From NCBI GenBank assembly GCA_038321965.1, contig JBBQFL010000002.1, positions 1 through 64,000 of the forward strand: 64,000 nt of DNA, written 5' to 3'. The DNA comes from UKL13-2 sp038321965. GTDB taxonomy: Bacteria > Pseudomonadota > Gammaproteobacteria > Burkholderiales > Usitatibacteraceae. Under the pieces are notes generated by a model. That model was not told the origin of the DNA. It saw nothing but the letters and a program-made list of their open reading frames with translations, and ran no database searches. Positions 1 through 8,803 of the stretch are shown here, piece after piece; the first letter of the stretch is position 1; each line of letters starts with the position of its first letter. The position numbers were made by a program, and so were the translations under genes.

Positions 1-1113
1 GTAGGCAATGCGAATGTGTTTTTCCGGCGCGTTTGTGCCGAAATCCTTGCCCGGTGTAATCGCAACATGCACATCATGCAAAATGCGCCGCGACAACTCG
101 AAGCTATCGGCAGCCAGCTTGTCGCTCTGCGCGTAAATGTAAAACGCGCCCTGCGGCTCAACTGGAATTCCGAAGCCAATGCTGCGTAACGCCGGAATAA
201 GGAAATCCCGCCGCGATTGAAATTCACTGCGGCGCGCTTCAACGATATTGATGGTCTCGGCGTCGAACGCGGCGAGCGCAGCATATTGCGCGGGCGTCGA
301 CGCGGAGATGAACAAATTCTGGGCAAGCTTTTCCACTTCGCGCACGTACGCCTGCGGGACCACCAGCCAACCCAGGCGCCAGCCGGTCATCTGAAAATAT
401 TTCGAGAAACTGTTGATGACAAACATGTCGTCGGCAATCGATAGCGCGGTCGACGGCGCGATGCCGTAAGTGAGCCCCTGATAAATTTCATCGACGATCA
501 GTGTGCCGCCGCGCGAGGTGACTTCGGCGTGAATACGCCGTAATTCTTCTGGCGCAATGACGGTACAGGTGGGGTTGGACGGTGTTGCCACCAATGCGGC
601 CACGCTGCGTTCACTCCAGTATGCTGCGATATGGCGGGCCGCCAATTGATAATCGGTCTCCGGGCCAACCGGAATCGTTTTGGGCACACCTTCCATCGCG
701 CGCACGAAATGCCGGTTGCACGGATAGCCGGGGTCCGCGAGCAATACTTCATCACCGGCATTCAGCAGCACACCCATGGTCATGAGCAGCGCGGCGCTGG
801 AGCCGGCGGTGATGATGATGCGATCAGGTGAAACGCGAACGTGGTATTTGTTCCAGTAGAAGTGCGCGATCGCCTCGCGCAGTGGCTGGATGCCGAGTGC
901 CGAGGTGTAAAACATCGGCTTGTTGTGCAACGCCGCGATTGCGGCATCGACAATCGGCTGCGGCGTGGTGAAATCGGGCTCGCCGATCTCCATGTGGATC
1001 ACGTCTTTGCCGTGGCGCTCCAGTTCGCGCGCGGCGGTTTGGATTTCCATGACTTCGAACGGCGCGATGTGCGCCATGCGGGCAGCTACACGGTGAATTT
1101 TTTCAATGTTCAT
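1..1113 (-). CDS. Pyridoxal-phosphate aminotransferase, class I/II (partial, 3' end beyond window)
   Basis: The minus-strand frame from the ATG at 1113 reads through to base 1 without a stop, so the C-terminus is missing. The translation starts MNIEKIHRVAARMAHIAPFE and continues with a VIHMEIGEPDF segment, typical of the N-terminal substrate loop of fold-type I aspartate/aromatic-like aminotransferases. It contains ATPSNPTC, VDEIYQGL and SFSKYFQMTGWRLGW; the Lys of SFSK is the expected Schiff-base lysine, and the Arg of GWRLG fits the conserved phosphate/carboxylate contact. The start codon overlaps the hrpA stop by four bases (ATGA, 1110-1113), suggesting translational coupling. The amino donor cannot be deduced. 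It is not a PhnW-type 2-aminoethylphosphonate transaminase by eye. Confidence 0.9.
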   Translation of the reverse strand, partial: MNIEKIHRVAARMAHIAPFEVMEIQTAARELERHGKDVIHMEIGEPDFTTPQPIVDAAIAALHNKPMFYTSALGIQPLREAIAHFYWNKYHVRVSPDRIIITAGSSAALLMTMGVLLNAGDEVLLADPGYPCNRHFVRAMEGVPKTIPVGPETDYQLAARHIAAYWSERSVAALVATPSNPTCTVIAPEELRRIHAEVTSRGGTLIVDEIYQGLTYGIAPSTALSIADDMFVINSFSKYFQMTGWRLGWLVVPQAYVREVEKLAQNLFISASTPAQYAALAAFDAETINIVEARRSEFQSRRDFLIPALRSIGFGIPVEPQGAFYIYAQSDKLAADSFELSRRILHDVHVAITPGKDFGTNAPEKHIRIAY

Positions 1114-4100
1114 TGTCTTTTATCCAGTTCTTCCCATACCTTGCCGACGCGCTTCACGCTCACCGGCATCGGTGTTCGCAGCTCCTGCGCAAACAGGCTC
1201 ACACGCAATTCCTCAACCATCCAGCGGTAGTCGAGGTCCTTGGGGTCCAGCGAATCGGCGACACCAAGTGCGTTTTGCCAGAGCGGCCGCAGGGACTGAT
1301 ACTGCTCCAGATCGCGCTCCATCGCACCTTGTCTCGCCTTATTGATTCGCAGGACGATGCCTTTCAGATAGCGCGGGTAGTGCATCAGTTGTTCGACTTT
1401 GGTGTCGCGCAAGAACTCTGTGCAGAAAAGTGCGCGCAGCTGTCCCTCGATATCAGGGCCGATATGTTCCCAGCCCTTGACGTATCGCTCGCCCAACAGC
1501 TTTCTGGCTTCAGCTGCTACGGTCAATGCTTCATCCATCGCCTTCGCCAGTGCCGTGCCCGTTTCCATCACTTTATTCTTGCCCGCATCGCGCGCTGACG
1601 CATAGGACGCGGCGGTGCGCAGCAACGTTGGCTGGCAATCGACAAACGTTCCCGTGAAGGCAGCGAACACCAGTTCGTGCGCCAGCGCTTGCTGCGCGTG
1701 ATTCTTGGCTTCTGGAAAGTAGTGCGCGTACTGAAATGCAGCCACCGGTGAAAGTCTGAAGCTGCGCTCCAGAAATTTCGCCTGATCGACTAGTTCCAGC
1801 AGGAATATCCGCGTGAGTCCACGGCGATGCTCATGGTTCGCGGCCAAATCTTCATCGAAGATTTTGATCTCGACCGAATCGACGCCGTCCACCAGCGCAG
1901 GAAAGCCATCGTAGCGAACGCTGGCCTTCTCGAAGTTGATGGTCTCTGGCAGGTCGCCGATGTCCCAGCGCGTAATGCCCTCGCGTTCAAGGCGATTTTT
2001 GTGCAGCGTGGAAAACACTGTGCGCGAGGCATCGGCAAACTGAACTTTAAGCGCCGCGAAGTCGCGCGACATGGCGAGCTCCTTACCATCGGCATCGATC
2101 ACCTGAAAATTCATGGTGAGATGCGGCGGCAAGCGCGACGGGTCCCACATGGCGCGCGGTACTTCCAGCCCCTTCTCGCGGTGCAGAAACGTGGCGAGCG
2201 CATCGGTCAGCGGCACCTCGGCTTTGCTCAGGTCGCCCATGCCCTCTTGTCGCGCAATGAACGCAATGAATTCACTGACGGTTTCTGGCACCGGCACGAT
2301 CTGGCTACGCAAACGCTGAGGCAGCGTCTTGAACAATGCTGCGGCTTTTTCGCGCAGCATGCCCATCACCAGCCAGTCGAAGCGCGCCGCGTTCACCTGA
2401 TTGAGCACCGATACCGGCAAGGTAATCGTCACACCATCGATGATGTGCCCGGGCTCGAATCGATAGCTCAGCGGATAGGCCGCGCTGCGGTGCTTTAGCG
2501 CTTTCGGGAACAATTCAAACGTGATCTCCGCGGCCGCGCGGCGCATCAGTTGCTCGCGTGTGAAATGCAGCGCCTGCGGATTGGTCTTTTCCAAATCCTT
2601 GCGCCAACGCTCAAAGCCCGCCATGTTCACCACATCAGGCGGGATGACTGCATCGTAAAGCGCGCACATATCGTCGTCATCGATCAGTACATCCTGCCGC
2701 CGTGCCTTGGCTTCAATATCTTCGATGTCCTCGATCATCTGCAGGTTGTGGCGCAGGAATTTGCCATGCGTATCAACTTCGCCAGCAACCAGCCCCTGGC
2801 GGATGAAAACCTCTCTTGCTTCGACGGCATTGATGGCGCCGTAATGCACGCGGCGGCGTGCCGTGATGATGAGTCCATAAAGCGACACCTGTTCGAACGC
2901 CACCACCTGGCCGCTCTTGCGTTCCCAGTGCGGCTCAAAATAGGTACGGGTCACCAGATGTGTACCAAGTTGCTCGATCCACTCAGGCTCAATCGACGCT
3001 ACCGTGCGCGCATAGACACGCGTGGTCTCGGTGAGCTCGAAGGCCATCACCCATTTCATGCGCGTGGCTTTTTGAGCCGCGTGCTGCTGGCTTTGGCGCG
3101 GCAATTGAAATTTCAGGCTGCGGGTGCCGAGGTAGTGATCGCCTTCCAGGCCTTTGGTACCAACGTTGACGATAAGGCCGGTGAGAAGTGCGCGGTGGAT
3201 GTTTTCGTAGCGGGCTGGCTCTCCCCCATCCCGCCCTTCCCCCGCAAGCGAGGGAAGGAGTCGCGCCGCGCCGGAACTGCGCGCGCGCATTCCCTCCCTC
3301 GCTTGCGGGGGAGGGCCAGGGTGGGGGTTCGGTGCTAAGTGCGAAATCCAATGCATCCCAGCCGACCCACACACGTCGTTAAGTTGCGCATGCACATCCC
3401 GCCACTCGCGCATGCGCAGCGGCGACAAAAATTGCTCGTGCAACATCTGGTCGAATTTGCGATGTGATTTCTTGTGCTTGAACGCATCCTCGTAGAACTC
3501 CCAGAGTTTCACGAAGCTCATGAATTCCGATTGCGGATGCGCGAATTTTTCGTGTGCGAGTGCGGCTTCCTGCTGCTTGTCATGGGGCCGATTGCGCGGG
3601 TCTTGCACCGATAATGCTGACGCGATGATGAGCACTTCCCTGAGCGCGCCCTCCTTTTCGGCGGCAATGAGCATGCGCGCAATCGCCGGATCGACGGGAA
3701 ACTTGGCCAGCTTCCAGCCGAGCGTGGTGAGGCCTTTGCTGTCGTCCACTGCGCCCAGTTCGAAAAGTTGCCGGTAGCCATCCTCGATCATGCGCGGGCT
3801 GGGTGGCTCGATGAACGGAAAATCCTGCACGTCACCCAAGCCCAGCGACTTCATGCGCAGAATCACGTCGGCCAACGAGGTGCGCAGAATTTCTGGTGTC
3901 GTAAACGCCGCTCGCGCGTTGAAATCTTCCTCGCTGTACAAGCGGATGGCGATGCCCGCGCTCACCCGCCCGCAACGGCCCGAACGCTGTTTGGCCGACG
4001 CCTGCGAGATCGGCTCGATTTGCAACAGATTAATTTTGCTACGCGGCGAATAGCGGTGGATGCGCGCGACACCGGTGTCGATCACGTAACGGATGCCGGG

Positions 4101-5165
4101 AACGGTCAGCGAGGTTTCAGCCACATTGGTCGCCAGCACGATGCGGCGGCGGTCGGAGCGCTGGAATACGCGGTCCTGCTCGGCATTCGACAGACGCGAG
4201 TACAGCGGCAGAATTTCCGCGTGCGCGGGGTGGTGCTTGCGCAGCGCTTCATCGCAATCACGGATCTCGCGTTCACCCGGCAGGAAAACCAGCACATCGC
4301 CCTCACTGGTATTGAGAAACAATTCATCGACGGCCTTGAGCACGGCGTCTTCGATAGGAACGGCGTCATCACTTTCGTCGAGAAAATGTTCGGGACGATA
4401 GCGCACTTCAACCGGGTAAGTACGACCCGACACTTCGATAATCGGGGCGCCTCCGAAGTGTTTCGAAAACCGTTGCGGATCGATGGTCGCCGAGGTGATG
4501 ATGATTTTCAGATCGGGGCGTTTGGGCATGAGCTGCTTCACATAGCCCAACAGAAAATCGATGTTGAGACTGCGCTCGTGCGCCTCATCAATGATCAGCG
4601 TGTCGTAGTTCCACAGGCCACGGTCGCTATGGGTTTCGGCGAGCAGGATGCCGTCGGTCATCACTTTGACGAAGGTACTGTCGTCGGTACGATCGTTGAA
4701 GCGAATCTTGTATCCCACCGCATGGGTGCCACTCTGCTTCAATTCAACCGCAAGCCGTGTCGCGAGCGTGCGTGCGGCAATTCGCCGCGGCTGGGTACAG
4801 CCGATCATGCCGTGGATGCCGCGCCCCAGTTCCAGACAGATCTTCGGCAACTGCGTGGTCTTGCCTGAGCCGGTTTCGCCGCAGAGGATGACGACCTGAT
4901 GCTTTTGAATCAGCTCGGCAATCTCCTGCCTGCGCTCGGCAATCGGCAGGGCATCGTCGAAGTCAGGATGGGCAACCATCGCGTGGCGCTGCTGGCGCGT
5001 TTGGAAACGCGCACGCGCCTGCGAAAGCGCGGCCGCCAGCTGCTGGTCAAGCTGGTCGTCCGGCTTTTTTTGTCGGGCGAAGTCGTTGCGCTTTTTAGTG
5101 AGCGCGATCAGACGGCCTCGATCGGCAACGAGAACATCGTCGAGTGGAATGCGGGGTTCAGACAT
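1110..5165 (-). CDS. hrpA: ATP-dependent RNA helicase HrpA (DEAH box)
   Basis: A 1351-residue protein, about the usual HrpA length. Walker A GETGSGKTT lies at residues 96-104 and the DEAH box (IIDEAHERS) near 193; SATI and the QRSGRCGR motif VI follow, then helicase-associated, OB-fold and the long C-terminal DUF3418-type region. HrpA unwinds RNA with ATP and in E. coli takes part in mRNA processing and rescue of stalled ribosomes. Residues about 611-648 (bases 3221-3331), just before the YENIHRALLTGL segment, are Pro/Gly/Arg-rich and are encoded by a GC-rich palindromic repeat inserted in frame. The start is the ATG of MSEPRIPLDD. The downstream aminotransferase overlaps its stop. The many plus-strand frames across this gene are shadows. 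Confidence 0.95.
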   Translation of the reverse strand: MSEPRIPLDDVLVADRGRLIALTKKRNDFARQKKPDDQLDQQLAAALSQARARFQTRQQRHAMVAHPDFDDALPIAERRQEIAELIQKHQVVILCGETGSGKTTQLPKICLELGRGIHGMIGCTQPRRIAARTLATRLAVELKQSGTHAVGYKIRFNDRTDDSTFVKVMTDGILLAETHSDRGLWNYDTLIIDEAHERSLNIDFLLGYVKQLMPKRPDLKIIITSATIDPQRFSKHFGGAPIIEVSGRTYPVEVRYRPEHFLDESDDAVPIEDAVLKAVDELFLNTSEGDVLVFLPGEREIRDCDEALRKHHPAHAEILPLYSRLSNAEQDRVFQRSDRRRIVLATNVAETSLTVPGIRYVIDTGVARIHRYSPRSKINLLQIEPISQASAKQRSGRCGRVSAGIAIRLYSEEDFNARAAFTTPEILRTSLADVILRMKSLGLGDVQDFPFIEPPSPRMIEDGYRQLFELGAVDDSKGLTTLGWKLAKFPVDPAIARMLIAAEKEGALREVLIIASALSVQDPRNRPHDKQQEAALAHEKFAHPQSEFMSFVKLWEFYEDAFKHKKSHRKFDQMLHEQFLSPLRMREWRDVHAQLNDVCGSAGMHWISHLAPNPHPGPPPQAREGMRARSSGAARLLPSLAGEGRDGGEPARYENIHRALLTGLIVNVGTKGLEGDHYLGTRSLKFQLPRQSQQHAAQKATRMKWVMAFELTETTRVYARTVASIEPEWIEQLGTHLVTRTYFEPHWERKSGQVVAFEQVSLYGLIITARRRVHYGAINAVEAREVFIRQGLVAGEVDTHGKFLRHNLQMIEDIEDIEAKARRQDVLIDDDDMCALYDAVIPPDVVNMAGFERWRKDLEKTNPQALHFTREQLMRRAAAEITFELFPKALKHRSAAYPLSYRFEPGHIIDGVTITLPVSVLNQVNAARFDWLVMGMLREKAAALFKTLPQRLRSQIVPVPETVSEFIAFIARQEGMGDLSKAEVPLTDALATFLHREKGLEVPRAMWDPSRLPPHLTMNFQVIDADGKELAMSRDFAALKVQFADASRTVFSTLHKNRLEREGITRWDIGDLPETINFEKASVRYDGFPALVDGVDSVEIKIFDEDLAANHEHRRGLTRIFLLELVDQAKFLERSFRLSPVAAFQYAHYFPEAKNHAQQALAHELVFAAFTGTFVDCQPTLLRTAASYASARDAGKNKVMETGTALAKAMDEALTVAAEARKLLGERYVKGWEHIGPDIEGQLRALFCTEFLRDTKVEQLMHYPRYLKGIVLRINKARQGAMERDLEQYQSLRPLWQNALGVADSLDPKDLDYRWMVEELRVSLFAQELRTPMPVSVKRVGKVWEELDKRQ
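3221..3331. repeat. GC-rich palindromic repeat inside hrpA (family A copy 1)
   Basis: Two long arms face each other: CCCCGCAAGCGAGGGAAGGA near 3241 and TCCCTCCCTCGCTTGCGGGG near 3290, matching with one mismatch over 20 bases. Outer CCCCCATCCC and GGGTGGGGG sequences extend the dyad. The reading frame of hrpA runs through it and encodes a low-complexity segment containing NPHPGPPPQAREG. Similar elements occur at 42452, 43916 and 56829. The form resembles REP/BIME-type mobile palindromes of Proteobacteria; the family name is not known to me. Confidence 0.8.
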
Positions 5166-5283
5166 AGAGGGCGCATTTTACGCGCTCGCCACACCCGGCT
5201 GCGTTTGATCCACAACAAACCGGCGTGTGCCTTTGAGGCAGTAGACTAATGCTTCAGATTACTCTTGCGGTCATAAGTCACGC

Positions 5284-6024
5284 ATGAAAATTGCGTTGTT
5301 GAGCGATATCCACAGCAACATTCAGGCACTGCACGCATGCTTGGCCGATGCGCGCGCCCGCAATGTCGCCCGGTTCGCGTTTCTGGGCGACTTCGTTGGT
5401 TACGGCGCCGACCCCGTCCTTGTGGTTGACTTAATCGCCGAACATGTCGCGGCGGGCGCGATCGCCGTGCGCGGAAATCACGATGAGGCCATTTACAGCG
5501 ACTCGATTTACATGAACGACATGGCCATGGCGGCCATCCGATACGCGAGGCAGGTACTCACGGCGGCGCAGACTACGTTTCTGCGCAACTTGCCGATGCT
5601 GGTGCGCGAGGGCACTTGCTGTTTCGTCCACGCGTCGGCGGCGTCTCCGGAGAAATATCCGTACATCGATAGCCCGTCAGCGGCACAGCGCTGCGCTGAG
5701 GCCAGCGAATCGCCGCACACGTTTTGCGGGCATGTGCATGAACAGCGCCTCTATTTCGGCCCAACTGACGCAAAGATGACGCTTTTCCGGCCGACACCGG
5801 GCATTGCCGTACCTGTTCCGTCACACCGCCGCTGGGTGGCGTTGATTGGTTCTGTGGGCCAACCGAGAGATCGCAATCCCAAGGCGGCGTACGCAATTTT
5901 CGATAGCGAGCGTAACACCACGACATTCTGCCGAGTGTCTTACGATCACTTCGCGGCTGCAGCGCGCGTTCGCGAAGTCGGCCTGCCGGAAGCGCTTGCC
6001 TACCGGGTTGAGAATGGCTTCTGA
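5284..6024 (+). CDS. Calcineurin-like metallophosphoesterase
   Basis: A 246-residue single-domain protein with the ordered two-metal phosphoesterase motifs: DIHSN (Asp8, His10), LGDFVGYG (Asp36), RGNHD (64-67), a HAS segment near 118 and CGHVH near 148-152. The family hydrolyses phosphate esters using Mn, Fe or Zn; members with the GDFVGYG form include dinucleotide phosphatases, YfcE-like phosphodiesterases and phosphoprotein phosphatases, so the substrate is open. The ATG at 5284 is the first in frame. Its end overlaps the start of the kinase gene by 11 bases, so the pair is very probably one operon and may act on the same targets. Confidence 0.9.
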   Translation: MKIALLSDIHSNIQALHACLADARARNVARFAFLGDFVGYGADPVLVVDLIAEHVAAGAIAVRGNHDEAIYSDSIYMNDMAMAAIRYARQVLTAAQTTFLRNLPMLVREGTCCFVHASAASPEKYPYIDSPSAAQRCAEASESPHTFCGHVHEQRLYFGPTDAKMTLFRPTPGIAVPVPSHRRWVALIGSVGQPRDRNPKAAYAIFDSERNTTTFCRVSYDHFAAAARVREVGLPEALAYRVENGF

Positions 6025-7492
6025 CATTGACATCGACTACCTGAAAGCGCTCGCACCTGGCCGCGAGATCGACGGTTTCCGCATCATCGACCGCTTGCGC
6101 GCTGGCGGAACCGCGTTTCTATTTCGCGTCGAAGCAATTGATCGCCCCGACATCGATTTTCCGCTGATCATGAAAGTTCCGATGGTCGGACGTGATCAAC
6201 CGCCTGAAAGCATTATCGGGTTTGATACGGAAGCGATGATTCTGCCCGCGTTGCACGGTCCGCATGTGCCGCGCTTCGTGGCCGGTGGCAATCTGGAGCG
6301 CATACCACATCTGACCATGGAACTGGTGGGCGGCGACGGGCTCGCACAACTAGCCGCCAGCGCGCCGTTGCCGACTGCACGTGTCGTTGAGCTCGGCGCA
6401 GCGCTGGCCGATGCAGTACACGCATTGCACCAGCAAAATGCCATTCATCACGACTTGAAACCCGATAACGTCATCATCCGCGCCAGCGGGACCGCCGTGT
6501 TGCTCGATTTCGGCTTCGCTCATCACGCGCATTTCCCCGATCTGCTTGCCGAGGAAAAGCGCTTCGCGGCCGGCTCTGCGTCGTATGTGTCGCCGGAACA
6601 GTTGACGGGATCGCGCGAGGACCCGCGCAGTGACATATTCGCGTTGGGTGCCGTTATTTATGAGCTCGTCACCGGCAAATTGCCGTTTGGCATGCCCGAT
6701 ACGCTGAACGCGATGAAAAACCGCCTGTGGGCGTCGCCGATCCCGCCGCGTGCGCGCGTCGCCGATGTACCGCCGTGGCTGCAGGAAATCATCCTTCGCT
6801 GCCTGGAGCCCGAACCGGTGGCGCGCTACCAAACCGCCGCCCACGTCGCTTTCGACTTGCGACATCCAGAACAAGTATTGCTTACGCCGCGTGCAACGCG
6901 TTCCGAGCGAAGCAGCTTTGCGACACAACTCAGCCTGTGGTGGCGATCGCGCGATGAGCGGCGCAAATTGCAAAGAAAACCACAGGTACTGGTGAGCCAG
7001 TCGCCGGTGATCATGGTTGCCGTGGATACCTCGCATCCGGATGACGCGCGGCACGCCGCGCTTCAATGGACGGTGCGCCAGCTCGCCTCGCTCAATCTCG
7101 AATTCAGGTTGGTCTGCGTATCGGCGATCCGCTCGGCGTCACTGGGCGAAGCGGGGGGTGTAGAAGACACCGCTTCGGGCTTGCAACTCGTACACCGGGT
7201 TCGCCTGCGTAACTGGCTAGAACCGCTGCATCTGCCCGCGCATCGGGTCTCGCTGCACGTTTTGGAATCGACCGACCCGGCAGCGACGCTGCTCGATTTC
7301 GCCAAAAGCAACAATGTCGATCTGATCGTTCTGGGTGCGCCCGCACCCAGCGAGACTGCGCTTGCATGGTGGCGTTCGGTCGCGTCAAGCGTCACCGCCA
7401 ATGCAGAATGTAGCGTGCATGTTGTGCGAATACCGTCGCGTCCGCGCGCGGACTGGGAAAACACAGTCGATCCGGTGCCAGAAAAACATTGA
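6014..7492 (+). CDS. Serine/threonine protein kinase fused to a universal stress protein domain
   Basis: The frame is open from 5846, but the ATG at 6014 (MASDIDIDYLKALAPG) is preferred because it sits at the end of the upstream gene and gives a normal kinase start, 492 residues. The kinase domain covers about residues 17-290: glycine loop RAGGTAFLF, catalytic Lys in IMKVPM near 53, HHDLKPDN near 145 and LDFGFAHH near 164, then SYVSPEQL and DIFALGAVIYEL. The catalytic loop has His in place of the usual Arg before Asp (HHD, not HRD), so activation-loop control may differ. Residues about 327-473 form an UspA-like domain (IMVAVDTS at the start, LIVLGAP in the middle, SVHVVRIP at the end). UspA domains often bind ATP. 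No membrane segment is seen, so it is probably cytosolic. Confidence 0.9.
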   Translation: MASDIDIDYLKALAPGREIDGFRIIDRLRAGGTAFLFRVEAIDRPDIDFPLIMKVPMVGRDQPPESIIGFDTEAMILPALHGPHVPRFVAGGNLERIPHLTMELVGGDGLAQLAASAPLPTARVVELGAALADAVHALHQQNAIHHDLKPDNVIIRASGTAVLLDFGFAHHAHFPDLLAEEKRFAAGSASYVSPEQLTGSREDPRSDIFALGAVIYELVTGKLPFGMPDTLNAMKNRLWASPIPPRARVADVPPWLQEIILRCLEPEPVARYQTAAHVAFDLRHPEQVLLTPRATRSERSSFATQLSLWWRSRDERRKLQRKPQVLVSQSPVIMVAVDTSHPDDARHAALQWTVRQLASLNLEFRLVCVSAIRSASLGEAGGVEDTASGLQLVHRVRLRNWLEPLHLPAHRVSLHVLESTDPAATLLDFAKSNNVDLIVLGAPAPSETALAWWRSVASSVTANAECSVHVVRIPSRPRADWENTVDPVPEKH

Positions 7493-7557
7493 AACTCCAG
7501 CATTGGCGGGCTATTTCAGCCATTTATGGCCTGAAAAGCCCGTCAATGCTGGAGTTT
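7492..7557. terminator. 66-base palindromic repeat, probable bidirectional terminator (family B copy 1)
   Basis: Arms AAACTCCAGCATTGGCGGGC (7492-7511) and GCCCGTCAATGCTGGAGTTT (7538-7557) match at 19 of 20 positions, and TTTCAG/CTGAAA pairs inside. The element starts at the stop codon of the kinase gene and ends 8 bases before the stop of the opposing DUF1203 gene. An almost identical 66-base element lies at 17164-17229, also between convergent genes, which points to a shared terminator-type repeat. Confidence 0.75.
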
Positions 7558-7564
7558 GCCAAAT

Positions 7565-8032
7565 TTACGCGCGATCCACACGGCACGCATAGCAACCGCG
7601 GCGCGCATAATGCAGATGCAAGTAGGCGACATCGTCACGCTGGAAATACCGCTCGATCAGCGCCTCGACCTCTTTGCCTTCGACCACATCGGCCTCTACG
7701 ATCATGGCGTCGCGATCATAGGCACGCACCGAGAGCAGCCGCAAGCGTACCGACTCTGGAACGATTTTGACTTCATCGAATGCATTTTGCGCGGACTTGC
7801 GCGCGAAAACCGGCCCGGCAGCGCGATACGGCGAGAGCCCTGGCTGGTGTGCGTACGACATCAGAATCAGTTCTTCGCCAGGCAGCGCATGCGCCAGGCT
7901 GACGCGGCAGGGATAACCCGAGGCGTCATCGGCAAAGACGCGCTGTGCACCGATTGCCGAAAGCGCATCTGCGTCGAGTTGAAAAACAGCCTTGAATGGC
8001 TCAGGGGAGATACCGGTAATTCTGAAATCCAT
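7565..8032 (-). CDS. DUF1203 family protein
   Basis: A 155-residue protein. The frame is open upstream to 8206, but the ATG at 8032 (MDFRITGISPEPFKAVFQLD) matches the usual family start; the upstream residues are Arg/Ser-rich and look untranslated. Typical features are GYPCRVSLAHALPGEEL, the HQPGLSPYRAAGPVFAR segment and a C-terminal HLHYARRGCYACRVD. Family members are small cytosolic proteins of unknown function. It is the last gene of the minus-strand run after gst (gap about 100 bases) and is closed off by the palindrome at 7492. Confidence 0.85.
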   Translation of the reverse strand: MDFRITGISPEPFKAVFQLDADALSAIGAQRVFADDASGYPCRVSLAHALPGEELILMSYAHQPGLSPYRAAGPVFARKSAQNAFDEVKIVPESVRLRLLSVRAYDRDAMIVEADVVEGKEVEALIERYFQRDDVAYLHLHYARRGCYACRVDRA

Positions 8033-8132
8033 GCTGCACTCCGGAATTTGGTGTGCAGTGATTTTCCCGCAAAGGCGAACTGAATGCGACCGCTTTTCAG
8101 GCAGCAAATTTCCGGATAGCTTTGTCGGAGAT

Positions 8133-8765
8133 TCAACTTTCGAGCTCAATACCCTCGTCTTCGAATACACGCTTGACAGTCGGACGCGAAGCCACGCGCA
8201 CGGCATGCTTGGTCCAGTGCGGGAACTGCGTTTTCATGTCGAGGCCAAGCCGGTAGCCCCAGCGATAAAACACCAGAAGGTAGGGATCACATACGGTGTA
8301 TTGCCCGCCCATGGCGAAGGTCTTGCCGGTGAGCAGTTTGTCAATGTCAGCGTAATAGCCGATGATGGTTTCACGGCAGGTAAGCTTGACGTTTTCCTTG
8401 GCGGTGGCATCGCTGGCATACCGTTCAGGCCGGACGTTACCCGCAAACGCCACCTGCACGCTGGACGCAAGCCACGCCATTAACGACAACGCTTCCGCCT
8501 GCCTCCATGTCTCTTTCGGCCACAGGCCGCGCTCCGGAAAACCGCCACCGAGGTACGTCAGAATGGCCACGTTTTCGGTCAGCACCTTGCCGTCCACATT
8601 GAGGGCAGGGACGCGGGCCTTGGGGTTGATCTTGAGATAGTCGGCTTTTTTGTGTTCGCCATCTTTCAGCGAAACCAGCACCGGCTCGTAGGCAATTCCG
8701 AGCTCTTCGAGAACAATGTGCGGTGCCAGGGAACAAGCGCCGGGCGAGTAGTAGAGCTTGATCAT
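8133..8765 (-). CDS. Glutathione S-transferase
   Basis: A 210-residue protein of standard length. The N-terminal thioredoxin-like half (MIKLYYSPGACSLAPHIVLEELG) has the SPGACS signature of beta-class-like bacterial GSTs, with the Cys at the expected place, and an LTENVAILTYL segment for the glutathione-binding site. The C-terminal half is helical (TVCDPYLLVFYRWGYRLG). It would conjugate or reduce substrates with glutathione in the cytosol. It follows two hydroxyacid dehydrogenases on the same strand. Its ribosome-binding sequence AGG lies inside a perfect 9-base-pair hairpin just upstream (8769-8792). Confidence 0.9.
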   Translation of the reverse strand: MIKLYYSPGACSLAPHIVLEELGIAYEPVLVSLKDGEHKKADYLKINPKARVPALNVDGKVLTENVAILTYLGGGFPERGLWPKETWRQAEALSLMAWLASSVQVAFAGNVRPERYASDATAKENVKLTCRETIIGYYADIDKLLTGKTFAMGGQYTVCDPYLLVFYRWGYRLGLDMKTQFPHWTKHAVRVASRPTVKRVFEDEGIELES

Positions 8766-8768
8766 GTT

Positions 8769-8792
8769 GGTGCCTGTAAATTAACAGGCACC
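8769..8792 (-). promoter_or_regulatory. Hairpin covering the gst ribosome-binding site
   Basis: On the minus strand GGTGCCTGT and ACAGGCACC form a perfect 9-base-pair stem with a six-base loop. The only Shine-Dalgarno-like AGG for gst falls in the stem, seven bases before its ATG. There is no T run, so a translational control hairpin or weak terminator of the upstream gene fits better than an intrinsic terminator. Confidence 0.5.
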
Positions 8793-8803
8793 ATTGTCAA
8801 AGA

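Noticed and set aside
3768..4868. 366-codon plus-strand frame across hrpA
   Set aside because: It lies opposite an intact, motif-rich helicase domain, has a composition typical of reverse frames in GC-rich genes and no domain.
5846..6013. Longer start for the kinase gene
   Set aside because: Would overlap the phosphoesterase gene by 179 bases and adds residues unlike a kinase start.
6350..7066. 238-codon minus-strand frame across the kinase gene
   Set aside because: Antisense shadow; the kinase and Usp motifs on the plus strand are clear.
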